Below, piece by piece: positions 32,940 to 42,089 of a stretch of 52,603 nucleotides of DNA (its first letter is position 1; every line of letters begins with the position of its first letter). Location: positions 1 through 52,603 of the forward strand of contig JANYDA010000062.1 of the NCBI GenBank assembly GCA_025360005.1, in the 5' to 3' direction. This DNA comes from Fibrobacteria bacterium (GTDB taxonomy: Bacteria > Fibrobacterota > Fibrobacteria > UBA11236). Below the pieces are notes generated by a model. The model had not been told where the DNA came from and ran no database searches. It was given only the letters and a program-made list of their open reading frames with translations. A program made the position numbers and the translations under genes.

Positions 32940-34793
32940 TTATTCAGGAATGAAGCGGGATGCCCAGGCCCGCACGTGCTTGCCGTTGAGGATGTGGAAT
33001 TTCCGCAGGCGGCGCAGGGTTTCCGTGCTGAAGGATGCCAGAGGCACCCAGACCAGCCGCTTTTTGAATCCGGCAGCCATGCGTTTCATGCGCAGGCCGG
33101 GTTTGCGATCGCTGACATAGGCCACCGATTTCTCTTCGCTGTTCAGCAGGGCCCCGTAAACCAGTTGTTCGGAGAGGCTGCGCAACCCCATTTCCTCCGC
33201 GGGCGCGGCGAAGACATTGCGCACGGGCCGGGGCGGGAACAGCAGGCTGAGACCGCCGTATTCCGATTCCGCGATCCCCGGACCGATCAATTTGGCCAGG
33301 GGATCGGTGGCGAAGAAAGTCAGGGTGGATTCCTCTTGGTGCTCCGCGTACCAAGTGGTGCGGGAAGGGTAGCGATCGTCATTGTCCTGATCGAAGAGGA
33401 TGACCACCGTATCCATGCGGCCCTTGGCAGGAGGGATCTCCCGGACATAAATACCGCCTGTGGTCCAATTGCGGAGGGTTTCGCGGATATCGATGCCGTC
33501 TTTGAGCGAGGAGGTGAGCTTTTCCGTGCGCGCGAAGCCCTGCAAGTCAAGGTCCTGGGAGCGGCGGCGGACGGCGCGGTTGAAGCCCTCGATGCGTTCA
33601 TCCTCGGGGGTATGCGAGCACATCCCCTGGGGATCCCACGCGTAACGGTAACTCCGCTGTTTCTCCCGATCCGGTTCCTTCTTCAGGTTGATGGCCTTCC
33701 AGACCTTGGGTTCATCCTCCAAAAGGTTGAAGGCCGGGGCGGGTTCGCTTTCGCCCGGCTCGCGCAGGGAGTCCCTGCCGATCTCCAATTGATCCTCTTC
33801 CAATTCCGCCGGGTCGAAGAAGGGATAGAAGCGGGCGGCTTCCAGCACCTTGGCCGCGAAGGCATTGCCGAAGACGCCCTTGGCCGCGTTCACCACGTCC
33901 AGCAAATCCGGAGTCAGGCGGCCCTGTTGCACGGCCAGGTTGCGCAGGAAGATCAGCGCGGACTGCACCTTCTTGATCGAGATGGCCCCAGCTTCTCCGG
34001 GCCTCGCCAGGAACTGGTTGCGGGTCTCGATGAAAATGCGTTTGACCAGGTCCAGGTAGTCCATGGGCTCGGCGATCGGGTTCCGCCTTTCCTTCTCCAT
34101 CTCCCCGGCATAAAAGGGCAGTTCCCCCAAGGCGAAGAAAACCAAGCCGGGTTTGACCGGATAGGAACGGATGTCCAGGCCGCCGCTCCCGTCCCATCCG
34201 GAATCGCGGCCTTCCGTTTCCGCCAACAGCCCCGCGATCGATCCCTCTTGGAAAAGCTCCTGCAACTTTCCCAGCAAAGGGAAATCGCACAGGAACAGGA
34301 TCTTGGCGAAGCGCTTCTCCATGCGCCGCAATCCCGCCAAGACCAGGTAACCGCGGTGTTCCAGGCGATCGTCCACGCCCTGTCCGGCCAGGATTTGCTT
34401 GGCCACCTGTTGGTATTTTTCCAGACCGATGCCCTTGGCCAGGTAGGCGTCCGGCAGGGATTGGATCAAGGGTCCTTCCAGCAGGGAATCGTCCTCCAGG
34501 AACTCCACCGGCAACCGCCGCTGGCCCGCCTGCCGCAGGGCCTCCACATACGCGTCGCAGGGATCGAAGGGGAAGTAGGCGCGCACGGCGCCGTCCACGC
34601 GGATCACCAGGGCCCGGATGGAAGGCAACGCCTCCGCGCCTTCCAGGGCGTCCTGCCGCAACCCGGCGGGCAATGCGAAAGCGATGGCATCGAATCTCCG
34701 TTCCCACAACAGCTTGCGCAACTCCATGGCGAAAGGCGCCTTGCCATGGCGCACCGGAAAGGCGGAGATGCGGGGGGTGAGAGAGAGGGTCAT
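32940..34793 (-). CDS. MoxR-associated protein, possibly with a TraB/ChaN-like N-terminus
   Basis: A 617-residue cytosolic protein with no confident family. The N-terminal 120 residues (FPVRHGKAPFAMELRKLL, then AIAFALPAGL, AYFPFDPCDAYVEALRQAG, LPVEFLE) resemble in layout the start of DUF5682-type proteins, which carry an RHxGP-like motif and often sit beside MoxR and vWA genes. This is a weak resemblance noted by eye. The rest is mixed helix/strand; the acidic FDQDNDDRY near 480 is not a MIDAS motif, so it is not a normal vWA protein. It follows the MoxR-like gene by 73 bp on the same strand and probably shares its transcript. Confidence 0.8.
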   Translation of the reverse strand: MTLSLTPRISAFPVRHGKAPFAMELRKLLWERRFDAIAFALPAGLRQDALEGAEALPSIRALVIRVDGAVRAYFPFDPCDAYVEALRQAGQRRLPVEFLEDDSLLEGPLIQSLPDAYLAKGIGLEKYQQVAKQILAGQGVDDRLEHRGYLVLAGLRRMEKRFAKILFLCDFPLLGKLQELFQEGSIAGLLAETEGRDSGWDGSGGLDIRSYPVKPGLVFFALGELPFYAGEMEKERRNPIAEPMDYLDLVKRIFIETRNQFLARPGEAGAISIKKVQSALIFLRNLAVQQGRLTPDLLDVVNAAKGVFGNAFAAKVLEAARFYPFFDPAELEEDQLEIGRDSLREPGESEPAPAFNLLEDEPKVWKAINLKKEPDREKQRSYRYAWDPQGMCSHTPEDERIEGFNRAVRRRSQDLDLQGFARTEKLTSSLKDGIDIRETLRNWTTGGIYVREIPPAKGRMDTVVILFDQDNDDRYPSRTTWYAEHQEESTLTFFATDPLAKLIGPGIAESEYGGLSLLFPPRPVRNVFAAPAEEMGLRSLSEQLVYGALLNSEEKSVAYVSDRKPGLRMKRMAAGFKKRLVWVPLASFSTETLRRLRKFHILNGKHVRAWASRFIPE

Positions 34794-34866
34794 GGGGAAT
34801 CAGGAAAGGGATTGCAATTTGCAGCTTTCAATCCGGTTTTAGCGTGGTACCAGACCGCACGGCGCT

Positions 34867-35781
34867 TCAGTCCCGGTCCGGATTCAAAGGATTATCCTCA
34901 TCGAAGAAAAAATCCCCTAATTGCATGTTGGGGAGGCGGCCTTCGCGGCGGCGCTTTTCGGCCAGGCTTTCCATGTCCAGGGCCTCTTCGCCCAGGATCT
35001 GCAGGATGGCCTTGGTAAAGAGGGCTTCCCATTTGTCAGGCCGCAGCTCATTCAGCTTTTGCGAATAACGGATGGCGTTGAGGCCGTCGCGGATGGAGTA
35101 GGGGAGATCCAGGCCGTGCGCTTGCTGCAGGAATCCCACGCAGATGCGGAGCAGATCCTCCGGCGCGCTGGGCAGGTTGTAGCGCAGGATGCGCAGTTCC
35201 TCTTCCGCTTTTGGAAAAGGCAATTCGATGGCGGGCTGGATGCGGGACATGATATAGTCGGGGATCTCGAAGGTGGAATCATCCTCGTTCATCGTCACAA
35301 CGCAGCGGAAATCCCTGTGGGCCTTGATATTGATCCCCGCCACCAGCGAGTCCACAGATCTGCGATCGTCAAGCAAAGGGGCCAGCGAGGCCCAGGACTT
35401 CTCCGACATACGGTTGCCTTCGTCCAGGATCACGGCGCCGCCGGTGATCATCGCAGTGACCAGGGCCGAGGCCTGGTATTTGATGTTGCCTTTTTCGCCC
35501 AGCACGGGAGTGATGATCAAATCCTCCGGACGCGTGTCCGCGGTGCATTGCAGGATATAGACCGCTTGTCCGCGTTTGCGCGCCGCGGCTATACCCAAGG
35601 TAGTCTTGCCCAGGCCCGGATGACCCACCAGGCGCGGGCACAGGGGCTGGTCGCCGGGATTCAGGGAGAGCCAGCAGGCCAGCAATTGGGTCAGCGGTTC
35701 TTCCTGGCCTATCCATTCGACCTTCATCTCAACCGGATTGGCGAGATGGATTTCCACGTTATCGATTTGGGTCTTGTTCAC
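34867..35781 (-). CDS. MoxR-like AAA+ ATPase
   Basis: From GTG 35781, 304 residues. Walker [10 protein letters not shown] (53-61), Walker [11 protein letters not shown] (Asp120, Glu121) and the following sensor region (CVVTMNEDD, then [14 protein letters not shown]) identify a MoxR-type AAA+ ATPase. MoxR proteins act as chaperone-like motors, normally with vWA partners. The GTG start is chosen because the segment before WIGQEEPL aligns with the usual MoxR N-terminus; ATG 35727 is an alternative and neither has a strong Shine-Dalgarno. The open frame upstream to 36096 overlaps the next gene and is a shadow. Neighbours are a 172-residue protein upstream and the 617-residue protein downstream; no vWA gene is visible. 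Confidence 0.88.
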   Translation of the reverse strand: MNKTQIDNVEIHLANPVEMKVEWIGQEEPLTQLLACWLSLNPGDQPLCPRLVGHPGLGKTTLGIAAARKRGQAVYILQCTADTRPEDLIITPVLGEKGNIKYQASALVTAMITGGAVILDEGNRMSEKSWASLAPLLDDRRSVDSLVAGINIKAHRDFRCVVTMNEDDSTFEIPDYIMSRIQPAIELPFPKAEEELRILRYNLPSAPEDLLRICVGFLQQAHGLDLPYSIRDGLNAIRYSQKLNELRPDKWEALFTKAILQILGEEALDMESLAEKRRREGRLPNMQLGDFFFDEDNPLNPDRD

Positions 35782-35848
35782 GGAATCAATGTAAACGGCG
35801 GAGGGGAAAAGATCAAAAGCCCCATGCCGGGACCGCGTGAGGGTTAAA

Positions 35849-36367
35849 TCAAACCGCTTTCCCGGCTTGCGCCGCTTTTGCCGGCTCGATTTCCGTTGCG
35901 GCCGATCCGGCGGGAATCGCGACGGCCGATATCGCGGCCGATGCATTGGCGGTAACCGGGACCTCCGCGGATGCGCCAGCGGCAAATTCCGGGGCGGCGA
36001 CGGCGGGAGTTGCCGGCCCTGCGCTTGCAGGAGCGGGCGGGACGGACTTATCCGGTTCGGCAGGCTTATCCCGTTTCCGCCAAATGGCCACCACATCGGA
36101 AATCCGGAAGTCCCCGGCGGGTTTTCCCATGGAGGTGGGGCTGATCAGTTGGCGGAATTCGTCCTGGCTGATCTCGAACCCGCTTTCCATCGGGAGCACG
36201 GGCCTGAACCGCCCCATGCGATCGATATGGCCCTTTACGCGCTTCACCTGGATGGGCGGGAAGGCGTAGGGCACTATCGTATAGCAATAGGCTTCATGGG
36301 TAAGGCGGATCTTGCCTTCGGGCGTAATGATTTCCTGCGCCACTTCCAATGCCCTGAGTAATGACAT
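35849..36367 (-). CDS. uncharacterised protein with Ala/Pro-rich tail, upstream of the MoxR gene
   Basis: Not recognised. 172 residues: a folded-looking N-terminal part (about 1-97) and a long Ala/Pro/Glu-rich, probably disordered tail (about 98-172). The start [13 protein letters not shown] is plausible and GGTAACCCC lies upstream, with no perfect Shine-Dalgarno. First gene of the minus-strand group with the MoxR-like ATPase, 67 bp away. It may be an adaptor or substrate of that ATPase (inference from position). Confidence 0.7.
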   Translation of the reverse strand: MSLLRALEVAQEIITPEGKIRLTHEAYCYTIVPYAFPPIQVKRVKGHIDRMGRFRPVLPMESGFEISQDEFRQLISPTSMGKPAGDFRISDVVAIWRKRDKPAEPDKSVPPAPASAGPATPAVAAPEFAAGASAEVPVTANASAAISAVAIPAGSAATEIEPAKAAQAGKAV

Positions 36368-36461
36368 GCGGGGTTACCTCCCGGGTATCTTACCAGGGGG
36401 AAGGGCGATTTGAAACGGAAATCATTCCGGAGGTTAAATAAGGAACCGGACGAACGCAAGG

Positions 36462-36485
36462 AGTACACTTATGAGTACAGTTATG
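36462..36485 (+). repeat. 12-bp tandem direct repeat in the trxB leader
   Basis: AGTACACTTATG (36462-36473) is followed directly by AGTACAGTTATG (36474-36485), one mismatch in 12. The first ATG of the pair (36471) has AAGGAG 8 nt upstream and opens a 56-codon frame that ends at 36641 inside trxB. It is either an operator-like repeat or the start of a leader ORF. Confidence 0.5.
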
Positions 36486-36549
36486 GGCCTTCATTCCGTC
36501 CCCGTCATGGGATCTTTTGTAATTTTTAGGGTCAAACAGGAGTCCATCC

Positions 36550-37497
36550 ATGGAGCAAGTCGTCATCATCGGGTCCGGACCGGCCGGCCATACGGCCGCC
36601 ATCTATGCCGCCCGCGCGAATCTGAAACCCCTCATGTTTGAAGGTTTCATGGCGGGCGGGGTGGCCGCGGGCGGGCAGTTGACCACCACTACGGAGGTGG
36701 AGAATTATCCCGGATACGTCAGCATCGATGGCACGGAACTGATGACCAAGATGCGCGAGCAATCCTTGCATTGCGGTACCCGCATCCGGACCGAGACCGT
36801 GGTAAAGGTGGACTTCGGCAAACGCCCCTTCAAGCTATGGACGGAAGACGAGATGATCGAGACCAGGACCGTCATCATCGCCACCGGGGCCACCGCCAAG
36901 CGCATGCATGTCCCGGGCGAAGAGCAACTCTGGCAACGCGGCATTTCCGCGTGCGCGGTATGCGACGGCGCGCTGCCCGCGTTCCGCAACCAACCCCTGG
37001 TGGTGGTGGGAGGGGGCGATACCGCGGTCGAGGAAGCCACCCACCTCACCAAATTCGGATCCAAGGTTTATCTGGTGCATCGCCGCGACTCCCTGCGCGC
37101 CAGCATGGCCATGCAGCAACGCGCCTTCAAGAATCCGAAATTGGAAATGGTATGGGACACGGTGCTGTTGGACGCGGAGGGCGAGAACGGCCTTGAGCGC
37201 GTCAAGTTGCAAAATGTCAAGACCGGTAAAGACTCCTACCTGGAAGCCCGGGGCCTCTTCTATGCTATCGGCCATACGCCCAACACATCCTTCCTGGACG
37301 GCCAATTGGAAACCGACGAGCAGGGCTATATCGTGACCGTGCCCGGCAGCACCCTCACCAGCGTGCACGGGGTCTTCGCCGCCGGGGACGTGCAGGATAA
37401 GAAATACCGCCAGGCCGTGACATCGGCCGGGACGGGCTGCATGGCCGCCCTGGATGCGCAGGAATTCCTCCACTCGGATGAACATGCCCATGCATGA
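36550..37497 (+). CDS. trxB: thioredoxin reductase
   Basis: NADPH-dependent FAD enzyme that reduces thioredoxin. It has 315 residues, the usual length. The FAD-binding [16 protein letters not shown] is at the N-terminus, redox motif CAVCDG is at 135-140 (Cys135 and Cys138; most relatives have CATCDG), NADPH-binding [12 protein letters not shown] follows, and [15 protein letters not shown] near the C-terminus binds FAD. AGGAG lies 8 nt before the ATG. The leader contains a 12-bp direct repeat and an overlapping small ORF. Divergent from the MoxR group. Confidence 0.96.
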   Translation: MEQVVIIGSGPAGHTAAIYAARANLKPLMFEGFMAGGVAAGGQLTTTTEVENYPGYVSIDGTELMTKMREQSLHCGTRIRTETVVKVDFGKRPFKLWTEDEMIETRTVIIATGATAKRMHVPGEEQLWQRGISACAVCDGALPAFRNQPLVVVGGGDTAVEEATHLTKFGSKVYLVHRRDSLRASMAMQQRAFKNPKLEMVWDTVLLDAEGENGLERVKLQNVKTGKDSYLEARGLFYAIGHTPNTSFLDGQLETDEQGYIVTVPGSTLTSVHGVFAAGDVQDKKYRQAVTSAGTGCMAALDAQEFLHSDEHAHA

Positions 37498-37550
37498 CGG
37501 GGAAGAGTAGCCCCTTCTCCGCAGCACTCCGGCGGCCCATCCCGGAGCCA

Positions 37551-38585
37551 TCAGGCCGCCGGCAGGAGGAGATCGGCCATCCGCCGCGCGAAGGAATGGT
37601 CCCGGAGCACCCGCTCCCGATTGGCCGCCAGGATTTCTTCCCCAAAACCTTCCGCCAGAGCCGAGCGCGCCGCGTGCACCGCCCCGGCGGGTCCGCGGAA
37701 TTCCCCGATGACGCAACCGCGCAGGGTTTCCGCGATCAGGGGCGCCTCTTCCGACAACAATAGGCAGCCCGCCGCCAGGATGTCGAACACCCTGGGGCTC
37801 ACGTGGCTGTTCCCGCGATCGGGTCCCGGATCTTCGGAGGGCAGGTGCAGGCCGATGCGGGAGTTCTCCAGGAGCTTGAAGGCTTCCTCGGGCCCGAACC
37901 AACCGCGGCCGGTAAGGTTCGCTTCCAAGGGACCGCGGTATTTTTCCCAGCCCAGTCCCGCCACCTTCAATGGCAATCCTTCCCGGGCCAGGGCTTCCAG
38001 GACCTCTACCCGGTATTTGCTCGGGAAGCCGATGAAGGCTATGCCGCCGCTGCGCTCGCTCCAGGTTTTCACGCTGGCGCGCGGCTTCAGGATGGCCGCC
38101 GTGGGCAGGTAGCCGAAAGGCACGCCCGCGTCCGCGCAGGCTTTCTCCACCGGCCCGCGCTGGATGGCCAGGAAGCGGGAGTACGCGGGCAATACCTCGC
38201 GCCAATATTTCGCTTCGCGAAAATCCTCGATGAACCAGTGGATGGTTTCCATCCCCCGGCGGCGCAGCAAATCCGCGGTGAAGCGCGTTACCGGGCTCAG
38301 GGCCATCACCAGCACATGGGTGGCGCCGAAGTCCAGACATTGCACCACCAGCGCCTGGTTGGTAAGGTCCACCACCATGTCGTCGGCGGGATTCTTGAGC
38401 AGGCGATCGAATGCGTCCAGGTACGACTTGGTGTCGAAGAGTTTGCGGTTGCCGGCCGGGAGCAGTTCGCCCAGGGCCTCCCAGGCTTTTTCGCCTACGT
38501 TGCGCGCGGCCCCTTCCGGCGGCAGCACCAGCAGCCATTTATCGGTGGCGTTCGCGGTTATCCCGGAGAGGGAGGCTTCCATCAT
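37551..38585 (-). CDS. CgeB-like glycosyltransferase family protein
   Basis: About 344 residues from ATG 38585. The GT-B-like layout and motifs match the CgeB/DUF3880 group: WFIEDFR in the middle, IAFIGFPSKYR beginning the second domain, and HVSPRVFDILAAGCLLLSEEAPLI, the sugar-nucleotide-binding block where the function of the domain usually sits. It probably adds sugars to a protein or polysaccharide; acceptor unknown. The open frame extends to 38624 but the extra residues look non-coding. It lies alone between trxB and glpK; not obviously in an operon with either. Confidence 0.8.
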   Translation of the reverse strand: MMEASLSGITANATDKWLLVLPPEGAARNVGEKAWEALGELLPAGNRKLFDTKSYLDAFDRLLKNPADDMVVDLTNQALVVQCLDFGATHVLVMALSPVTRFTADLLRRRGMETIHWFIEDFREAKYWREVLPAYSRFLAIQRGPVEKACADAGVPFGYLPTAAILKPRASVKTWSERSGGIAFIGFPSKYRVEVLEALAREGLPLKVAGLGWEKYRGPLEANLTGRGWFGPEEAFKLLENSRIGLHLPSEDPGPDRGNSHVSPRVFDILAAGCLLLSEEAPLIAETLRGCVIGEFRGPAGAVHAARSALAEGFGEEILAANRERVLRDHSFARRMADLLLPAA

Positions 38586-38646
38586 GCTATGCCTATTATC
38601 CTTGCAAGGAGATCGACGGGGCAACTTTTATGGAAAACTTTCCGGG

Positions 38647-40122
38647 TCATTCCGCCCAGGCCAGGGATCGCTTGACCGCTTTATGCCAGCGATCCACCAG
38701 CAGCTTGCGCCGCGCAGCCGCCATGGCGGGCTTGAAGATGTGCAGGCGCAGGTCCAGCTTGAGCAGATCCTGCTGCGAGGCCACCAGGCCGCAACCCAAG
38801 GCCGCCAACATCGCCACGCCCAGGGCGGTGACTTCCGGGCTATCGTTGACTCGCACTTCCGTCCCGGTGATGTCCGCCTGGAATTGCATTAAGAGGCGAT
38901 TGGCGCTGGCGCCGCCGTCAACGTTCAGGGACTTGATGGCGCCGCCGAAGGCATGGCACAGGTCCAGGCTCTGGAAGGCGATCGATTCCAGCGCGGCCCG
39001 CGCCAGGTGGGCGCGCGTGGTCCCGCGCGTTAGGCCTATGATGAGGCCGCGCGCGTTGGGATCCCAGTGGGGCGTCCCCAAACCCGCGAAAGCGGGAACG
39101 AAGTAGACGCCTTCATTGTCCGGCAGCGCGGCCGCCATGGCTTCCGAGTCTTCCGCACGGTCCAGGATCTTCAGGCCGTCGCGCAGGAATTGCACCACTG
39201 CGCCGCCGATCATCACCGCGCCTTCGTGCGCATAAGTGGTTTTGCCCTTAAGGGTCCAGGCCACCGTGCCCAGCAGGCCTTTGCGAGGAGCGGCATATGC
39301 GGCCCCGGCGTTCCGCAACAGAAAGCAACCGGTCCCATAGGTGTTCTTGAGGGAACCGGCCTTGAAACATCTATGCCCGAACAGGGAGGCTTGCTGATCG
39401 CCGGCCACGCCGTGGATGCGCACGCCTTCCAGGCCGGGCACTACGGCTTCCCCGAAGTCCGCATCGGAAGGCAGGATTTGCGGCAGGGTCCCGGCGGGAA
39501 CTCCGAATAGCTTTAACAGGCTTTTGTCCCAGGCCAGCGTCTTCAGGTCCATCAGCAGGGTCCGCGAAGCGTTGCCGACCTCGGTAACATGCCGGTTTCC
39601 CCCGGTCAGTTTCCAGATGAGCCAACTGTCGATGGTGCCGAAGGCCAGGCGCTTTTCCGCCGCGGCCTTGCGCACGTCCGGGTTGTGCTTGAGAAGCCAA
39701 TGCATTTTACTTCCGGAGAAATAAGGATCGAGCACCAGTCCGGTTTTGCGCCGCACGCCCGCTTCCGCGCCCTTGCGCTGCAAGGCCCGGCAGAAGGCCG
39801 CCGTGCGCCTGTCCTGCCACACGATGGCCGGCGCCAAGGGCTTGCCCGTAAATTTGTCCCAGGCCACCACGGTTTCGCGCTGGTTGGTGATGCCCAAGGC
39901 GGCCACGGCTTCCGCCTTCACGCCGTTGCGTTCCATCAGTTCGCGGAGCGTTCCCCATTGGGACTCCCAGATTTCCCCGGCGTCGTGTTCCACCCATCCC
40001 GGCTGCGGGAAATACTGGGTGAATTCTCTTTGCGCCTGATCGATCTTGTGCAAGCGGGAATCGTAGAGGACGGAGCGGGAACTGGTGGTGCCCTGATCCA
40101 GGGCGATGATGACTTTTTCCAT
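38647..40122 (-). CDS. glpK: glycerol kinase
   Basis: Phosphorylates glycerol to glycerol 3-phosphate. From ATG 40122 it has 491 residues, normal for GlpK. Motifs are DQGTTSSRSVLYD at the N-terminus, GITNQRET, VWQDRRT, GDQQASLFGHRCF, YGTGCF, PAFAGLGTPHWDPNARG and NVDGGASANRLLMQFQAD. GGAGA lies 5-9 nt before the ATG. The longer frame to 40935 overlaps hemJ and tyrS and is a shadow. No glycerol facilitator or glpD is in the window. Confidence 0.97.
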   Translation of the reverse strand: MEKVIIALDQGTTSSRSVLYDSRLHKIDQAQREFTQYFPQPGWVEHDAGEIWESQWGTLRELMERNGVKAEAVAALGITNQRETVVAWDKFTGKPLAPAIVWQDRRTAAFCRALQRKGAEAGVRRKTGLVLDPYFSGSKMHWLLKHNPDVRKAAAEKRLAFGTIDSWLIWKLTGGNRHVTEVGNASRTLLMDLKTLAWDKSLLKLFGVPAGTLPQILPSDADFGEAVVPGLEGVRIHGVAGDQQASLFGHRCFKAGSLKNTYGTGCFLLRNAGAAYAAPRKGLLGTVAWTLKGKTTYAHEGAVMIGGAVVQFLRDGLKILDRAEDSEAMAAALPDNEGVYFVPAFAGLGTPHWDPNARGLIIGLTRGTTRAHLARAALESIAFQSLDLCHAFGGAIKSLNVDGGASANRLLMQFQADITGTEVRVNDSPEVTALGVAMLAALGCGLVASQQDLLKLDLRLHIFKPAMAAARRKLLVDRWHKAVKRSLAWAE

Positions 40123-40172
40123 GCGTCTCCTCAGTCTCGATAAAGGAAGAACGGGAATGCGCCGGAACGGAC

Positions 40173-40703
40173 TCAGTTCTTTTTGCGGCGCAGCATCTTC
40201 ATCGCGGCCACCGATACGGCCGCGAATGCGGCCACGCCCAGCATGCCTTTGCCGGCGGCCGAGGGGCTTTTCAGCACGGCAGTGAAGACGATGGCGAACA
40301 GGAGCAAGGTGGCCCCTTCGTTCCAGACGCGCAATTGCACCGAAGTGAGCGCGCAGCGGCCCGCCAGCAGGTCCTTGCGGATCTTCCCACAGTAGAGATG
40401 ATAGCCGATCAGCAGCAGCAGGAACACCGCCTTGAGCTGGAACCAGGCCGCCTCCCAAGCGCGGATGCGAACCATCATATAGAGGCCGCAGCCGGCGGCG
40501 ATGATCATGGCCGGCCAGGTGATGGCGTACCAGAGGCGCTTTTCCATCAGGGCGAATTGGGCCGTCAGGATGGAACGATCCGGTTCCGGCCGCGCCAGCG
40601 CTTCCACGTGGTAGATGAACAGGCGCACGATATAAAGCAATCCGGCGAACCAACTGACCACGAATACCAAGTGCAAGGCTTTGATGTAGAGGTATGCGTC
40701 CAT
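40173..40703 (-). CDS. hemJ: protoporphyrinogen IX oxidase, HemJ type
   Basis: A 176-residue membrane protein with four or five hydrophobic segments. It matches HemJ (formerly UPF0093): KALHLVFVVSWFAGL with His11, LMEKRLWYAITWPAM, then QLKAVFLLLLIGYHLYCG with Lys91, and NEGATLLLFAIV. His and Lys of this pattern are the residues known to matter in HemJ. It oxidises protoporphyrinogen IX in haem synthesis. Transcribed ahead of glpK with a 50-nt gap and divergent from tyrS. Confidence 0.9.
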   Translation of the reverse strand: MDAYLYIKALHLVFVVSWFAGLLYIVRLFIYHVEALARPEPDRSILTAQFALMEKRLWYAITWPAMIIAAGCGLYMMVRIRAWEAAWFQLKAVFLLLLIGYHLYCGKIRKDLLAGRCALTSVQLRVWNEGATLLLFAIVFTAVLKSPSAAGKGMLGVAAFAAVSVAAMKMLRRKKN

Positions 40704-40743
40704 GGCTTGCCTTAAAGGTACTTTTTTTAACTTTGGGCAAAGC

Positions 40744-40764
40744 CGGCGCCTCTATGGGGCGCCG
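40744..40764. promoter_or_regulatory. inverted repeat in the hemJ-tyrS divergent gap
   Basis: CGGCGCC (40744-40750) and GGCGCCG (40758-40764) form a perfect 7-bp stem with a 7-nt loop, 47 nt before the tyrS start. It could be a leader hairpin or an operator. No T-box features (such as the AGGGTGG-type antiterminator) were seen. Confidence 0.35.
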
Positions 40765-40810
40765 TCCGCGCCGTAAGCGCAGCGTCCGATTCGGGCGCCG
40801 GAAGGAACGA

Positions 40811-42004
40811 ATGTCGGATACCGCAGCCTGGAAAACCATCGCCCGGGGCGTCCTGGAAATCATCGAAGCGGATGATCTCCGCAAGAAGCTTTCCAAGGGA
40901 ACCCCTCTCAACATCAAGCTGGGCATCGATCCCACTTCGCCGGATGTTCATTTGGGATTCACCGTTGTCATGCGGAAGCTCCGCCAATTCCAGGATCTGG
41001 GCCATCGCGTCATCCTCATCGTTGGGGACTATACCGCAACGGTGGGCGATCCTTCCGGCAAGAACAAGACACGCCCCATCCTGACCCATGAGGACGTGCT
41101 CAAGAACGCCGAGACCTACAAGCAGCAATTCTTCAAGATAGTGGATCCGGCCAAGACCTCCGTGATCTATAACGGCGAGTGGTTTTCCAAGCTCACCTTC
41201 ACCGAGGTGACCAAACTGATGTCCCAGATCACCGTGGCGCAAATGCTTGAGCGCGAGGATTTCCAGAAGCGCTATCGCGGCGGCCAGCCCATCAGCCTGC
41301 ATGAATTCCTGTACCCGATGATGCAGGCCTACGATTCCGTGATGATAGACGCGGACGTTGAGCTGGGCGGCATGGATCAGAAGTTCAACGTCCTGCGCGG
41401 CCGCGAATTGCAACGGAGCCTGGGCAAAGAACCCCAGGTGGGGCTTTTCATGCCCATCCTGCTGGGGACGGACGGCAAGGAGAAGATGAGCAAGAGCCTG
41501 GGCAATTATATCGGCGTGAACGAGGCGCCTCAGGCCATGTTCCATAAGATATACGCCCTGCCCGATGCCTTGGTGGAAAGCTATTTCCAATTGCTCACGG
41601 ACATCCCGCTGGAATCCATTCAGGCCAAGCTGGCCCAGGTGGCGGCGGGGACCCTCAACCCCAACGCCCTGAAGGAAGAGCTGGCGCGCGATATCGTCAG
41701 GCAATACCACGGCGCGGATGCGGCCGAGATGGCGGCCATCCAGGAAAAGCGCATCCATGCGGGCGAAGCCTTGCCGGAAAACATCCCCGTCTTCGCCGTA
41801 CCCGCCGGCGAGCATTGGCTGCCGGAATTGATCGTCAAGGCCGGCATGGCCAAGAGCAACGGCGAGGCCCGGCGCTTGATCGAAAACGGAGGCGTGTCTT
41901 TCGACGACGCGAAGATCGGAGATCCCAAGGCCAAGGCCATGGTCAGCGGCAGGCATCTGTTGAAATGCGGGAAACGGAACTTCGCCAGGATCGAAGCGGA
42001 GTAA
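40811..42004 (+). CDS. tyrS: tyrosyl-tRNA synthetase
   Basis: Charges tRNA-Tyr. From ATG 40811 it has 397 residues. The class I HIGH motif is VHLGF (HLG at 47-49) after GIDPTSPD, KMSKS is at 225-229, and a C-terminal S4 domain (LPELIVKAGMAKSNGEARRLIENGG) is present. This order fits the shorter TyrZ/type 2 bacterial TyrRS. AAGGA lies 5 nt before the ATG. The gene is convergent with the rplS operon and ends before a bidirectional terminator. Confidence 0.97.
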   Translation: MSDTAAWKTIARGVLEIIEADDLRKKLSKGTPLNIKLGIDPTSPDVHLGFTVVMRKLRQFQDLGHRVILIVGDYTATVGDPSGKNKTRPILTHEDVLKNAETYKQQFFKIVDPAKTSVIYNGEWFSKLTFTEVTKLMSQITVAQMLEREDFQKRYRGGQPISLHEFLYPMMQAYDSVMIDADVELGGMDQKFNVLRGRELQRSLGKEPQVGLFMPILLGTDGKEKMSKSLGNYIGVNEAPQAMFHKIYALPDALVESYFQLLTDIPLESIQAKLAQVAAGTLNPNALKEELARDIVRQYHGADAAEMAAIQEKRIHAGEALPENIPVFAVPAGEHWLPELIVKAGMAKSNGEARRLIENGGVSFDDAKIGDPKAKAMVSGRHLLKCGKRNFARIEAE

Positions 42005-42030
42005 CTTCCAGGTTACCTCGCAGGGATATG

Positions 42031-42063
42031 AAAAAGGCATCCTTGCGGGATGCCTTTTCCTTA
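42031..42063. terminator. bidirectional intrinsic terminator between tyrS and rplS
   Basis: AAAAGGCATCC and its complement GGGATGCCTTTT surround a 4-nt TTGC-like loop; the A-run on one side and T-run on the other let it work on both strands. It sits in the 85-bp convergent gap. Confidence 0.85.
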
Positions 42064-42089
42064 TTTCCCTTTTCCGGCGCCGCCGGGAA

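Noticed and set aside
33420-33460. vWA-type MIDAS motif in the 617-residue protein
   Set aside because: The acidic segment (FDQDNDDRY) lacks the DxSxS pattern and following Thr/Asp of a vWA domain.
35782-36096. N-terminal extension of the MoxR-like ATPase
   Set aside because: Arg/Pro-rich shadow of the 172-residue gene; MoxR homology begins near GTG 35781.
40123-40935. Extension of the glycerol kinase frame
   Set aside because: Conserved GlpK sequence begins at ATG 40122 with a good Shine-Dalgarno; the extension is antisense or out of frame to hemJ and tyrS.
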